From the NCBI RefSeq assembly GCF_003287735.1, contig NZ_NSCM01000004.1:62001-126000 (forward strand): a DNA stretch of 64,000 nucleotides. Reading direction: 5' to 3'. This stretch comes from Photorhabdus bodei. GTDB lineage: Bacteria; Pseudomonadota; Gammaproteobacteria; Enterobacterales; Enterobacteriaceae. Below the pieces are notes generated by a model that worked only from the letters and a program-made list of their open reading frames with translations, searched no databases and was not told the DNA's origin. Shown here in pieces: positions 40,101 to 48,918 of the stretch (its first letter is position 1; each line of letters opens with the position of its first letter). The position numbers were made by a program, and so were the translations under genes.

Positions 40101-43100
40101 GATTGCATATTACGTTGCTGATGTGCCGCTGGAGCCAGCCGAGCTGAGGGAACAAATCAGCCAAACCTTGCCGGAATATATGGTCCCCAATGCCTTTATT
40201 TCGCTAGCCAGTATTCCAATGACGGTCAACGGTAAAATCGACTACAAAGCGTTACTGAGTGTAGAGACGCAAGAACCGTTGCCTGAGAATTATTGCCTAC
40301 CGAAAGGGGAACTGGAGGAGCAACTGGCTGATATGTGGCAGCAGTTGTTAGGCCATCCTAAAGTGAGCCGTACCGATAACTTTTTCAAACTAGGGGGACA
40401 TTCCCTGTTGGCGATTAAGTTGGTATCGGAAATCCAGAAAACCTTGGCTGTACAGATCTCTGTTCGGGCAGTCTTTGAAAGCCAAACCTTGGCTGAATTT
40501 GCACAATTAATTGTTGAACAACAAAGAGCAACTCGCGGCAATGCAGCGATAGCGCCAATTACGCCTGTAGCTGAAATGGCGCGGCTTCCATTGTCGTTTT
40601 CCCAGCAACGGCTTTGGTTTATTGACCAGTTAGATGGGCAAACGCCTCAATATAATATGCCGCTGGCATTAACCGTCAAAGGGGATTTCAATCTCGCTAT
40701 TGCTGAACGTGCGATAAACATGATTGTCCAACGCCACCAGGTGCTGCGAACTGTCTATCGGCATGATACCGCCGGTGCGTGGCAGGAAGTGTTGGACAAG
40801 GTAACCGTGAAGATCGACCGGATTGACTATCAAAGCCTTGGAGAAAAAAGTTGTCAGCAGCAGGTGCAAGAATTTATTCAGCAGCACGCGGAGCAGGCAT
40901 TTGATTTAGCTAACGATGTCATGCTGCGAGCGGCCTATCTGAAGATAGCCGAAGATCAATGTGTTATGGTCTTCAACATGCACCATATTGCATCAGATGG
41001 TTGGTCAATCAAAGTGCTTGCTGATGAATTTGTCGACATATACAGCCAACTGCTTGAGGGCAGTCAGCAACCGGCTTTGCCATTGCTACCCATTCAATAT
41101 AAAGATTATGCTGTCTGGCAACGGCAACAACTACAGGGTGAAACGTTACAAACGGATCTTAACTACTGGCTAACTCAGCTTCATGAATTGCCTCCGGTAC
41201 ACGACTTACCGTTGGATTACCCGCGTCCATTACAACTTGGCAGCCGTGGTGGGCTATTTGAATTTAGTGCTGATAAGTCTCTTTTGATTGGGCTTAAATC
41301 ACTTGCTGGTCAACATAATACGAGCCTGTTTGTGGTATTGCATGCTGCATTTACCCTGTTACTTGCCCGTCATGGACAAAGCAAGGATATTGTCATCGGG
41401 ACGCCGGTTGCGAATCGTTTGCAGGCGGAAGTTGAGCCGCTTATCGGCTTTTTCGTCAATATGCTAGTGCTGCGCACCCAATACCAAGCCGATCTCACTT
41501 TTGCTGAATATCTGTCACATATTCGCCAGGTTAATATTGATGCTCAAGCGCATCAGTTACTGCCGTTTGAATTGTTGGTTGAAAAAATGCAGCCGGAGCG
41601 GAGTACAAGTTATTCGCCGCTATTCCAAATTGTATTCTCGATGGATACCAATGAATCCAAGGTATTGCAATTGAGCGACGTCGAATTTGAGTACCTTGAT
41701 AGCGAACATGTCACGGCTCAGTTCGATTTGACCTTAGATGCCAGTGAAAGTGAGGACACTCTTGATTTTAGTTTTGAATACAACTGTGAACTATTCGAAC
41801 GGTCGACAATAACCCGATTCAGCCAACGGTTCCTGACTTTATTGTCTGCATTAGTGAGTGAGCAATATCAAACGGCTCCTTTGACTAAACTGCCGGTATT
41901 AACTGAGCAGGAAAGACAATATCTGTTGGTCGATATTAATGACAATTGGCAGCCTTATCCGGCTGATAAGTGCATTCATCAATTGTTTGAAGAACAAATG
42001 GAACGGAGTCCAGAACAAACAGCGGTTATTGACGGCGAGCTTCATCTCACTTACCGGCAAGTGAATGCTCAAGCGAATCAGGTCGCTCACTTTTTGTTGG
42101 GCAAAGATTATACCTCGGATTCCTTTATTGCGGTTTGTATGGAGCGAACTGCGGCCTCGGTGATTACCGTACTTGGCATCTTGAAGGCGGGTTTAGCCTA
42201 TGTGCCATTTGATGCTGATCAGCCATTGCAGCGGATTGAATACATTCTTCAAAATAGCGGTGCGCCATTGGTTGTGGTTGATGATATTCAGCGTTTGCCT
42301 ACTGAGGTGGCTTCGGCGTACAACGTTTGGAGGTTGGATGAAATATTAAACCAGTCACGGATTGAGACCAATATTGCGGCGACGCAGAGTCATTCAACCG
42401 CGACCCATTTGGCTTACATGACTTACACCTCAGGAACAACGGGTCATCCCAAGGGCGTGATGGTTGAGCACACGGCGATGATTGCGCGTTTGTATGGTTG
42501 GGATGCAGTATTTGGTTTATTCCAGAAGCCGCCAACCGTATTACAAATGGCGGGTTTGGCTGTGGATATTTTTCTGGGAGACATCGTTAAAAGTCTGACC
42601 ACCGGTGGCCGCTTGGTGATTTGCCGCAAGTCGGATTTAATTACCACAGAGGCTTTGTATCAGCTTATCGAACAACAACAAGTGACGTTTGGTGACTTTG
42701 TGCCGGTCATTCTGAGAAATTTACTCGATTATGCTGAACAAAACAGGGTCCGATTGAATTCACTGCGCCATATATTAGTGGGTTCCGAAGCTTGGTATGG
42801 TCGTGATTTGAACCGTTTGCAAAAACTGATGCATACCGATGCCCGTTGTTTCAATATTTATGGACAAACAGAATCAGTGATTGATGCCAGTTACAGTGAT
42901 GTGACCCATCTCTCTTTGCCTGATGATGCCTATGTTCCCATTGGTACGCCGTTTGCCAACACCCACATCTATATCCTTGATGCTTATGGCGAGCCTGTGC
43001 CTGTGGGAGTGGTGGGTGAAATTGCGGTAGGCGGCCCTGGTTTGGCAAGAGGTTACAACCGCAATAGCGAATTAACGCAACAAAAATTTGTTAAAGACAA

Positions 43101-46100
43101 CCTTTCTGGTCGTTGTGGTTACATTTATCACACAGGTGATCAAGCTAAATTAAAATCTGATGGAACGCTGGCGTTTTTAGGGCGTAATGATGATCAAATA
43201 AAACTGCGTGGATTTCGTATTGAACTGGCTGAAATTGATGCCAAGCTTCGTGCATTGCCTGATGTGCAGAATGCTATTGCCGTGGTGCGGGAAATTGAGC
43301 AGGGTAATAAACAAATTATTGCTTATCTGCAAACGCCACAACCGTTATTGGTTGAACAGATCAGAGAACAGCTACGGCATCAATTACCTCATTACATGAT
43401 CCCCAGTGCATTTGTATGCCTGAATGCTTTCCCGATGACTATTACCGGAAAAGTGGATAAAGAAAAACTACCTGCACCGGAAGCCAGCGCTTTTACCAGT
43501 ACTGAATATGTTGCGCCACAAAATGACGTTGAAAGAACATTAGCCTCTATTTTTGCGGTTGTTTTGAAGCAGGAGAAAGTGAGTCGTTACGATAATTTCT
43601 TTGCTTTGGGGGGTGACTCAATATTAATTGTGCGTGTTGTCGCAATGGCTAAACAGGCGGGGTTGGCACTCAATGTAAAAGATATTTTGGCCTATCAAAG
43701 TATTCATGAAATAACGCAGCAGCTACCTGATTTAAACAACAAAAATGTCTCTTCTAAAGATGTTTATCACGCTTTTTCATTACTCACAGATGATGAACGG
43801 GCGGCATTAAAGGAGCCATCCGCATTGGATGATGCATATTCATTGTCGAGTTTGCAAATGGGGTCTATTTATCATCAGCTAAAAGATGAAAGTTACCACA
43901 TTGTAGAACATTACTCGATTAATGCTGTATGGAGTGAACAAGCGTTTCGTCAGGCATTTAATGCCATAGTACAGCGCCATGAGTTATTGCGTGCGACATA
44001 CAACTTCGAATTAGGAAGAGCATTGCAATATATTCATAAAACGATTGCTTTGCCGGTTACGCTTAATGATTGTCGCCACCTTTCCGTGCAGGAATTTGAG
44101 CATCAATTAGCGCACTGTTTAGCACAGGAAAATAGCCACTTTTTTGCTGAAAATGAATTAATGTGGCGAGTTAATGTATTTATTGATGCTAATAATACAT
44201 TTGCTCTGGTTTTGTCCCATCAACATGCCATTCTTGATGGTTGGAGTGTCGCCAACCTAAAAGTTGAGTTTATGGAGAACTATTTATCGGTGCTGTCTGG
44301 CGGTTCTATTCCACCAAGAGCTGACTTACCGCATTACGGTGAATACATTGCTGAAGAACTGGCTGCTATTGATGATCCTGAACACAAAGCCTATTGGCAG
44401 AACATAGCCAACGCTGCGGTATTGCCTGACTGGACCGGCAAAGGGTCAACACAACATTATTCTGTTCGTCTTGAGCTATCTTATTTACATGACGATTTGC
44501 AACAACTTGCGACGCGTTTAAAAGTGCCGTTGCGCACATTGCTGTTGGCGGTACATGTTTATGTATTGGCGAAAGTCAATGGCACTGATTCCATAACCAG
44601 TTCGGTGGTAAGCCACGGGAGACTTGAAGTAGAAGGCGCTGAATCTTGTCTTGGATTATTCTTAAATACGCCGCCGGTTAATGCCGATATCCATCAACAA
44701 ACCTGGGCATCGTTGATTCAGCAATTAACCGAATATAGCACTGCAAGCTGGCCTTATCGGCATTATCCGGTTGCTATGATGCAAGAGGAATTCAAGTGTG
44801 ATTACTCTGGCGCTTTGTTTAACTATGTCGATTTTCATGTGTCTGATGAGTTACAGACAACGCAAGATGTTGAGCCTGAGCAGGCTTATGATCATGAATA
44901 TGAACGAGTTGACTATGGTTATGATTTTGTTTGCCATCATAGTTCAGCTAATGGTTTTCTGGTTCTGCAATTAGCGTTGACACAATCGGTGTTTGGAGCA
45001 CATCAGGCAGGTCAAATATTAGCCTATTATGAAACGGCAATAAAATCGATGTTAGTTTCACAACATCATCGCTTGGGGCATGCGGATTATCTGGCATCAG
45101 GTCAAATCCAACACTTGCAACAATTAGCCCATAATCCGTCATCTATTGCTAATGATTGCCCATCTCTGACGCAATTATTTGCCCGAGTTGTGCATCAGAT
45201 ACCTGATGAAGTGGCCTTGTCAGGGCCTTGGGGAAGCATGAATTATGCTCAGTTGGCGTTAGCGGCTGACAAGCTGGCGGCACTCCTTGCCGCGCGGGGT
45301 ATCGGGGTAAATGATACGGTGGGTATTTATTTATCAAGTCGTCCTGAGGTGGTGATGAGTGTCTTGGCTATTTTGAAGGCGAACGCAACGTTTGTGCCAT
45401 TGGCAACCGATTATCCAACAGAACGCATTGCCCATATTATTAATGATGCTGATATTCAGCTTATTGTTTCACAACGTTCTGAAAGCCACACTTTGCCTGT
45501 TGATAAACAGCGTATTGTTATGGTTGATGAGATTGAATCGGTTGATACTGCGGTTGTGACACAAGACGTGGCATTATCAGCGCAAGAGCGTGTTGCTTAC
45601 ATCATGTATACCTCGGGTTCAACGGGTACGCCTAAGGGCATTAAGATCAGTCATCACAATTTACTGAGCTATTATGAGGCGGTTCAACGCTGTTATCCGA
45701 CAAATTCTGCCCGTGTATTGCAAATTGCCAACATTGGTTTTGATATTTTTATCGAAGAATTAATGTTGTCGGTATTTTCCGGTGGTTGTCTGGTTCTGGA
45801 TAGCCATAAAACAGCGTATAGCGTTAAACAGTTATGTCAGATCATTGATGCACAAAAAGTCACACTGATTTCAGTACCCACAGCCTTATGGCATGAGTGG
45901 ACGTATCAGTTAACTGCCGACGATGTTGAACAACTGGTTGAGCATTTGAAGATATGCATCGTGGGTGGTGAAGCCATGCGAATGGAGTTATTGGCGCTAT
46001 GGCAACAAAAAACAGACGGAAAGATCCGTTTATTCAACACGTATGGGCCGACAGAAACAACCATTGTGGCAACCGCCATCGATGTTACACAGCTCGATAC

Positions 46101-47004
46101 CTCAACAAACTCAGTGGTGCCGATAGGACGTCCTTTGGCGCATTGTCAGACCTATGTTTTGGATTCTCAGGGTGGATTGGCACCGCCAGATGTTATAGGT
46201 GAACTCTACATTGCGGGTGATGCTTTAAGCTTAGGTTATGTGAATAACCCAGAGCAAAATGCGGCACAGTTTATTGAAATGGCTATTTTGCCGGAACAAA
46301 CAGTACGCTTATATAAAACCGGTGATCGTGTTTATTGGAATAACGAGGGTGAACTGGTTTATGTCGGTCGTCTTGATAATCAGGTCAAGATCAGAGGTTT
46401 TCGTATCGAAACCCGCGAAACAGAGTCAGCACTGTCAGCGATTGATGGCGTGGCGACAAGTATTGTGCGAGTGACTGTCGATGCAACCGGCGAAAAACAG
46501 CTATGTGCTTGGCTAGTGATGCCAGAGGGCGCCGAAACGGATGCTGTCATCCCCTTGATAAGAGAACAACTGAAAACACGATTACCAGAATATATGGTGC
46601 CAACCCTATATGCCGTGATAGCCGCTATACCAACCACGGCTAATGGTAAAGTGAATTTTGCTGCCTTACCTGAGCCAAAACCTTGCATTACGCGTGGGTT
46701 AGAGCGTGTTGCGGAAACTGAAATTGAAAAACAATTGGTGCAACTGTGTGCCGATGCACTGAAATTACCGTTAAGCATGGTGAATTTAACCGCGTCTTTT
46801 ATCGAGTTGGGAGGGAACTCCTTAACCTTGTTGAGGCTTTTACATCAGATGCAACAGACTTTTACTGTAGCGGTAAGCGTTGCCGATATCATGACGGCCA
46901 GTGATCTAGCCATGCTGGCATTGATAATTGAGCGTAAGCAGTTGCAACAGGTTGAACAAGCCAATCAGGGACATAACGCTGTGGCGGAAGAAGGCTGGTT
47001 ATGA
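37192..47004 (+). CDS. NRPS 4: TubC-C-A-T-C-A-T-C(atypical)-A-T, modules 8-10
   Basis: This 3270-residue NRPS starts at a GTG overlapping the upstream stop (GTGA), after AGGGAGG. TubC docking domain 1-52. Module 8: C (HHIAGDG), A8 code DIESIGTVLK (Lys-type), T near 1066. Module 9: C (HHIASDG), A9 code DIGDLGIIDK (Arg-like, compare DVADVGAIDK) with an unusual YGQTES core, and a T domain with GGDS near 2139. Module 10: a divergent C domain beginning YSLSSLQMGSIYHQ whose active-site motif reads QHAILDG, with the first His replaced; A10 code DIESIGTIVK (Lys-type); T with GGNS near 3206. No terminal thioesterase, C or reductase domain; it ends EEGWL and is followed by a separate thioesterase protein. 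The order Lys, Arg, Lys matches odilorhabdin positions 8-10. Confidence 0.95.
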   Translation: MNIAAFLADLKQQDIMVYLESDSLKLNAPKGAVSQDMLTELRAHKVEIIAYLQGQQLNPLPIKIVDRGLTRLPLSFAQQRLWFIDQLFGSSEHYNMATVLEVSGAFDLTIAEKVMQRIVERHEVLRSVYREEQGEVWQEIQSNVKAKINVRHLTCEPAEIKAILYQYVSAQFDLQKDLMVRIDFFTTDIQRQFLIINLHHIAGDGLSFSLLMEEFVAHYQAIKQNLPESLPVLPVQYADYAYTQQSWIADGVFDAQLDYWQQKLADIPQVHQFPLDFQRPVKQTNYGVKVRFRLDRQSSAMLRKHAGNAGATLFMLLHAAFSVFIARYSQQTDIVIGTPATNRKQKELQPLIGLFVNTLVLRTEYQGKVDFMQFMQHVKQVNIEAQMNQDLPFDVLVEKLAVSRNIAYSPIFQFMFTMDTTEASESRLDDVVFTPVSSGESFSKFDLELDAIDDSDTILFEVVYNSSLFHEHTIARLLKSFEVLLIDIAENPYKTLDSLALLDEDEKRRLGQQLAIPSSIATTTESVQCRFERQAAQRSDATALVWQVAGEKQTLTYRELNQRANRLAHHLIEKGVGPGNIVALCLPRSPEMIVSILAVLKAGAAYTPIDVDNPQSRINHIIADCRPAVVLTNNTYADKFAELNVIVERLTAEMEQFSGAASDNPNINHSLNQLAYVMYTSGSTGKPKGVMVEHTQLSHFVAAALAMYAVKPDDNILQFSSFAFDISIEECFVTLSAGATLVLRNDDWLDSADLFWQQCSQRNITVMSLPTAFWHQVSSGDALVPDTLRLVIVGGEAINAEIVRHWFASANRPPVMNTYGPTETTVLASYYLIESALQIEQSVPIGKVCGHVKAYIVDERLNLVPQGVIGELVVGGKGVSRGYLNKPEEQQKSFIQVAFFDGEVERLYRTGDLVRFNVHGEIEYIGRKDSQIKIRGFRIEPGEIENQLITIDGVRQAVVTVDELNGNKQLIAYYVADVPLEPAELREQISQTLPEYMVPNAFISLASIPMTVNGKIDYKALLSVETQEPLPENYCLPKGELEEQLADMWQQLLGHPKVSRTDNFFKLGGHSLLAIKLVSEIQKTLAVQISVRAVFESQTLAEFAQLIVEQQRATRGNAAIAPITPVAEMARLPLSFSQQRLWFIDQLDGQTPQYNMPLALTVKGDFNLAIAERAINMIVQRHQVLRTVYRHDTAGAWQEVLDKVTVKIDRIDYQSLGEKSCQQQVQEFIQQHAEQAFDLANDVMLRAAYLKIAEDQCVMVFNMHHIASDGWSIKVLADEFVDIYSQLLEGSQQPALPLLPIQYKDYAVWQRQQLQGETLQTDLNYWLTQLHELPPVHDLPLDYPRPLQLGSRGGLFEFSADKSLLIGLKSLAGQHNTSLFVVLHAAFTLLLARHGQSKDIVIGTPVANRLQAEVEPLIGFFVNMLVLRTQYQADLTFAEYLSHIRQVNIDAQAHQLLPFELLVEKMQPERSTSYSPLFQIVFSMDTNESKVLQLSDVEFEYLDSEHVTAQFDLTLDASESEDTLDFSFEYNCELFERSTITRFSQRFLTLLSALVSEQYQTAPLTKLPVLTEQERQYLLVDINDNWQPYPADKCIHQLFEEQMERSPEQTAVIDGELHLTYRQVNAQANQVAHFLLGKDYTSDSFIAVCMERTAASVITVLGILKAGLAYVPFDADQPLQRIEYILQNSGAPLVVVDDIQRLPTEVASAYNVWRLDEILNQSRIETNIAATQSHSTATHLAYMTYTSGTTGHPKGVMVEHTAMIARLYGWDAVFGLFQKPPTVLQMAGLAVDIFLGDIVKSLTTGGRLVICRKSDLITTEALYQLIEQQQVTFGDFVPVILRNLLDYAEQNRVRLNSLRHILVGSEAWYGRDLNRLQKLMHTDARCFNIYGQTESVIDASYSDVTHLSLPDDAYVPIGTPFANTHIYILDAYGEPVPVGVVGEIAVGGPGLARGYNRNSELTQQKFVKDNLSGRCGYIYHTGDQAKLKSDGTLAFLGRNDDQIKLRGFRIELAEIDAKLRALPDVQNAIAVVREIEQGNKQIIAYLQTPQPLLVEQIREQLRHQLPHYMIPSAFVCLNAFPMTITGKVDKEKLPAPEASAFTSTEYVAPQNDVERTLASIFAVVLKQEKVSRYDNFFALGGDSILIVRVVAMAKQAGLALNVKDILAYQSIHEITQQLPDLNNKNVSSKDVYHAFSLLTDDERAALKEPSALDDAYSLSSLQMGSIYHQLKDESYHIVEHYSINAVWSEQAFRQAFNAIVQRHELLRATYNFELGRALQYIHKTIALPVTLNDCRHLSVQEFEHQLAHCLAQENSHFFAENELMWRVNVFIDANNTFALVLSHQHAILDGWSVANLKVEFMENYLSVLSGGSIPPRADLPHYGEYIAEELAAIDDPEHKAYWQNIANAAVLPDWTGKGSTQHYSVRLELSYLHDDLQQLATRLKVPLRTLLLAVHVYVLAKVNGTDSITSSVVSHGRLEVEGAESCLGLFLNTPPVNADIHQQTWASLIQQLTEYSTASWPYRHYPVAMMQEEFKCDYSGALFNYVDFHVSDELQTTQDVEPEQAYDHEYERVDYGYDFVCHHSSANGFLVLQLALTQSVFGAHQAGQILAYYETAIKSMLVSQHHRLGHADYLASGQIQHLQQLAHNPSSIANDCPSLTQLFARVVHQIPDEVALSGPWGSMNYAQLALAADKLAALLAARGIGVNDTVGIYLSSRPEVVMSVLAILKANATFVPLATDYPTERIAHIINDADIQLIVSQRSESHTLPVDKQRIVMVDEIESVDTAVVTQDVALSAQERVAYIMYTSGSTGTPKGIKISHHNLLSYYEAVQRCYPTNSARVLQIANIGFDIFIEELMLSVFSGGCLVLDSHKTAYSVKQLCQIIDAQKVTLISVPTALWHEWTYQLTADDVEQLVEHLKICIVGGEAMRMELLALWQQKTDGKIRLFNTYGPTETTIVATAIDVTQLDTSTNSVVPIGRPLAHCQTYVLDSQGGLAPPDVIGELYIAGDALSLGYVNNPEQNAAQFIEMAILPEQTVRLYKTGDRVYWNNEGELVYVGRLDNQVKIRGFRIETRETESALSAIDGVATSIVRVTVDATGEKQLCAWLVMPEGAETDAVIPLIREQLKTRLPEYMVPTLYAVIAAIPTTANGKVNFAALPEPKPCITRGLERVAETEIEKQLVQLCADALKLPLSMVNLTASFIELGGNSLTLLRLLHQMQQTFTVAVSVADIMTASDLAMLALIIERKQLQQVEQANQGHNAVAEEGWL

Positions 47005-48878
47005 TGATAAAAATAGACGCGGATAAATCAGGTGGAATAATACGAATCGTTGATATTATTCGGCAAACTTCGGCTGCGGGGGTGCGGTTATTTGTTGAGC
47101 ACGGCAAATTAGGTTTTAAAGTCATGTCAGGTTGCGTTTTTACCCCTGAACTAAAAAACTTAGTGATTGCCAATAAAGCTGAAATTATTGCTTTTTTAGT
47201 GCCCAATGACGCCATTAAATTGGTGTCATTGGGCGCTGACCGAACGCCATTATTTTTGGTTCCTGGCGCAGCTGCTCCAGTATCATCTTTTATTGATTTA
47301 GCCCGAGAAATAAAAAACGATTTCTGCCTCAAGGTATTTGACGCAACTTCCCTATTCTTGGAAGGGAAAACAGTGACAGTCAAAACATTGGCTGAACGTT
47401 ATGCGGTATTGCTTTTGCAAACTTATCCTCAAGCGCATTATCGATTGATGGGTGATTGTGTGGGGGCATGTGTTGCTTTCGAGGTCGCTTTATTGTTGGA
47501 AAATGAAGGAAAAACGGTTGACTTGATAACGCTTGATAGTTTTCTGACCGCCTATGAGCAACAGCCTTATACCCGCGAGGAGATCGATGAAGTGACTGCC
47601 AAGTTAGCTCAAGGCATTGAAGATGACGCTCTGGAAAGTTTTATTGAAGTTTATAAACGCAACTCTATGATGGTTTGCAATTATGTGCCATCGGCTAGGT
47701 TAAAGGGCAAGATGACATTCATTTATTGCGAAACTTCTATACAACTACGGGCAGAAAAAGAGAAAATTATTGCATCCTTACAAGATTATGTCACACAACC
47801 GATTATTTGTGGCATGGTAAGTGGTGATCATTATTCAGTATTAAAACCGGGTGACGTTGAATCTCTGGCTGAGGCTATATTGCGACAACGTTACCGGCCA
47901 GAGCCTTCATTCAAAAAATCGAATTTAACCTATCAAGAGTTGCTCGACATTGTGCAATATCGGGCCGATATTTATCGGCCTGTAAATGACATCAATCATT
48001 GTCACCGAGTGAGAATATCACAGGTCGGGTGTTGGTTTATTGAAATAGCGGATGGCCGTGTACATATTGATTTCAACGCTGATGATGCAATGTATGAACA
48101 ATATGATTTTTATAGTGAGATTGAAATCAGCGCGGATTTATTAATGGCGTGCGTAACCAGCGAGGAACCCGCAATCGCTATCGCTAAGGCGATATTGGAT
48201 CATAAAATTCAGGTACAACAAGGAGAAGAGCTATATCACTTATTATGGATTATTTTTGGCATCACGAAACCTGATGAAATTTTTAACTGGATTGATCAAC
48301 AAGATAGCCAAGATCAATATTTAGGTGTTCAAACTGATGGAATTGCTTTTGACGATAAATGTCATATCAATTCTTACGATGGCACTTACTTTATGCCTGC
48401 TCATTACAGTGTGATTCATAAGGCATTAATATCTCTGCCGATCGAGTACAGTGACTTTGAATTTGTCGATTTGGGGTGTGGTAAAGGGCGGGCGATTATA
48501 TGTGCGTCTAATTACAATTTTAGCAAGATTACCGGAGTAGAAATTGTTGAATCATTGGCGTTAATTGCACAGAAAAATATTAACGTTATAAATAAAAAAA
48601 ACCACATTGAGATAATACAGACCGAGGTAAATAATTATCAATTTAATGAAAACAATGTGGTTATTTATAATTTTGATCGTTTTTTTGATGATCAGCTTAA
48701 ACAACTGCTAGGGCGGTTAAAAACAGATATTTATGACAAAGGCTATAAGGTTTTTATTTTGCAAATTAATGGTGATAATGCGATTTATCAGCACTGTCTT
48801 TGGTTAACGCCAAAAAAAATTGCCCAGGGTTTTATGGGGGGGTGGAATATCACTTTATGGCAAAGTGAAGGTTGTTAA
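47001..48878 (+). CDS. TubC docking - thioesterase (Cys nucleophile) - SCP2-like - methyltransferase fusion
   Basis: This 625-residue protein starts at an ATG overlapping the NRPS 4 stop. Residues 1-65 are a TubC-type docking domain with GKLGFK. Residues about 70-300 form an alpha/beta-hydrolase thioesterase. The nucleophile elbow reads GDCVGA, so Cys153 stands where Ser is usual; D179 (LDSF) and H277 (GDHYSVL) complete a triad. Residues about 305-425 resemble an SCP2 sterol-carrier fold (weak call). Residues about 440-625 form a class I SAM methyltransferase with motif I VDLGCGKGR near 489. It is the only candidate releasing enzyme for the assembly line. In odilorhabdins the C-terminus carries a diaminobutane, so release onto an amine is possible; what the methyltransferase does is unknown. 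Confidence 0.8.
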   Translation: MMIKIDADKSGGIIRIVDIIRQTSAAGVRLFVEHGKLGFKVMSGCVFTPELKNLVIANKAEIIAFLVPNDAIKLVSLGADRTPLFLVPGAAAPVSSFIDLAREIKNDFCLKVFDATSLFLEGKTVTVKTLAERYAVLLLQTYPQAHYRLMGDCVGACVAFEVALLLENEGKTVDLITLDSFLTAYEQQPYTREEIDEVTAKLAQGIEDDALESFIEVYKRNSMMVCNYVPSARLKGKMTFIYCETSIQLRAEKEKIIASLQDYVTQPIICGMVSGDHYSVLKPGDVESLAEAILRQRYRPEPSFKKSNLTYQELLDIVQYRADIYRPVNDINHCHRVRISQVGCWFIEIADGRVHIDFNADDAMYEQYDFYSEIEISADLLMACVTSEEPAIAIAKAILDHKIQVQQGEELYHLLWIIFGITKPDEIFNWIDQQDSQDQYLGVQTDGIAFDDKCHINSYDGTYFMPAHYSVIHKALISLPIEYSDFEFVDLGCGKGRAIICASNYNFSKITGVEIVESLALIAQKNINVINKKNHIEIIQTEVNNYQFNENNVVIYNFDRFFDDQLKQLLGRLKTDIYDKGYKVFILQINGDNAIYQHCLWLTPKKIAQGFMGGWNITLWQSEGC

Positions 48879-48918
48879 AGTCTGGCAATAGTAAAATCTT
48901 ATTTAGGAGTTAATCTCG

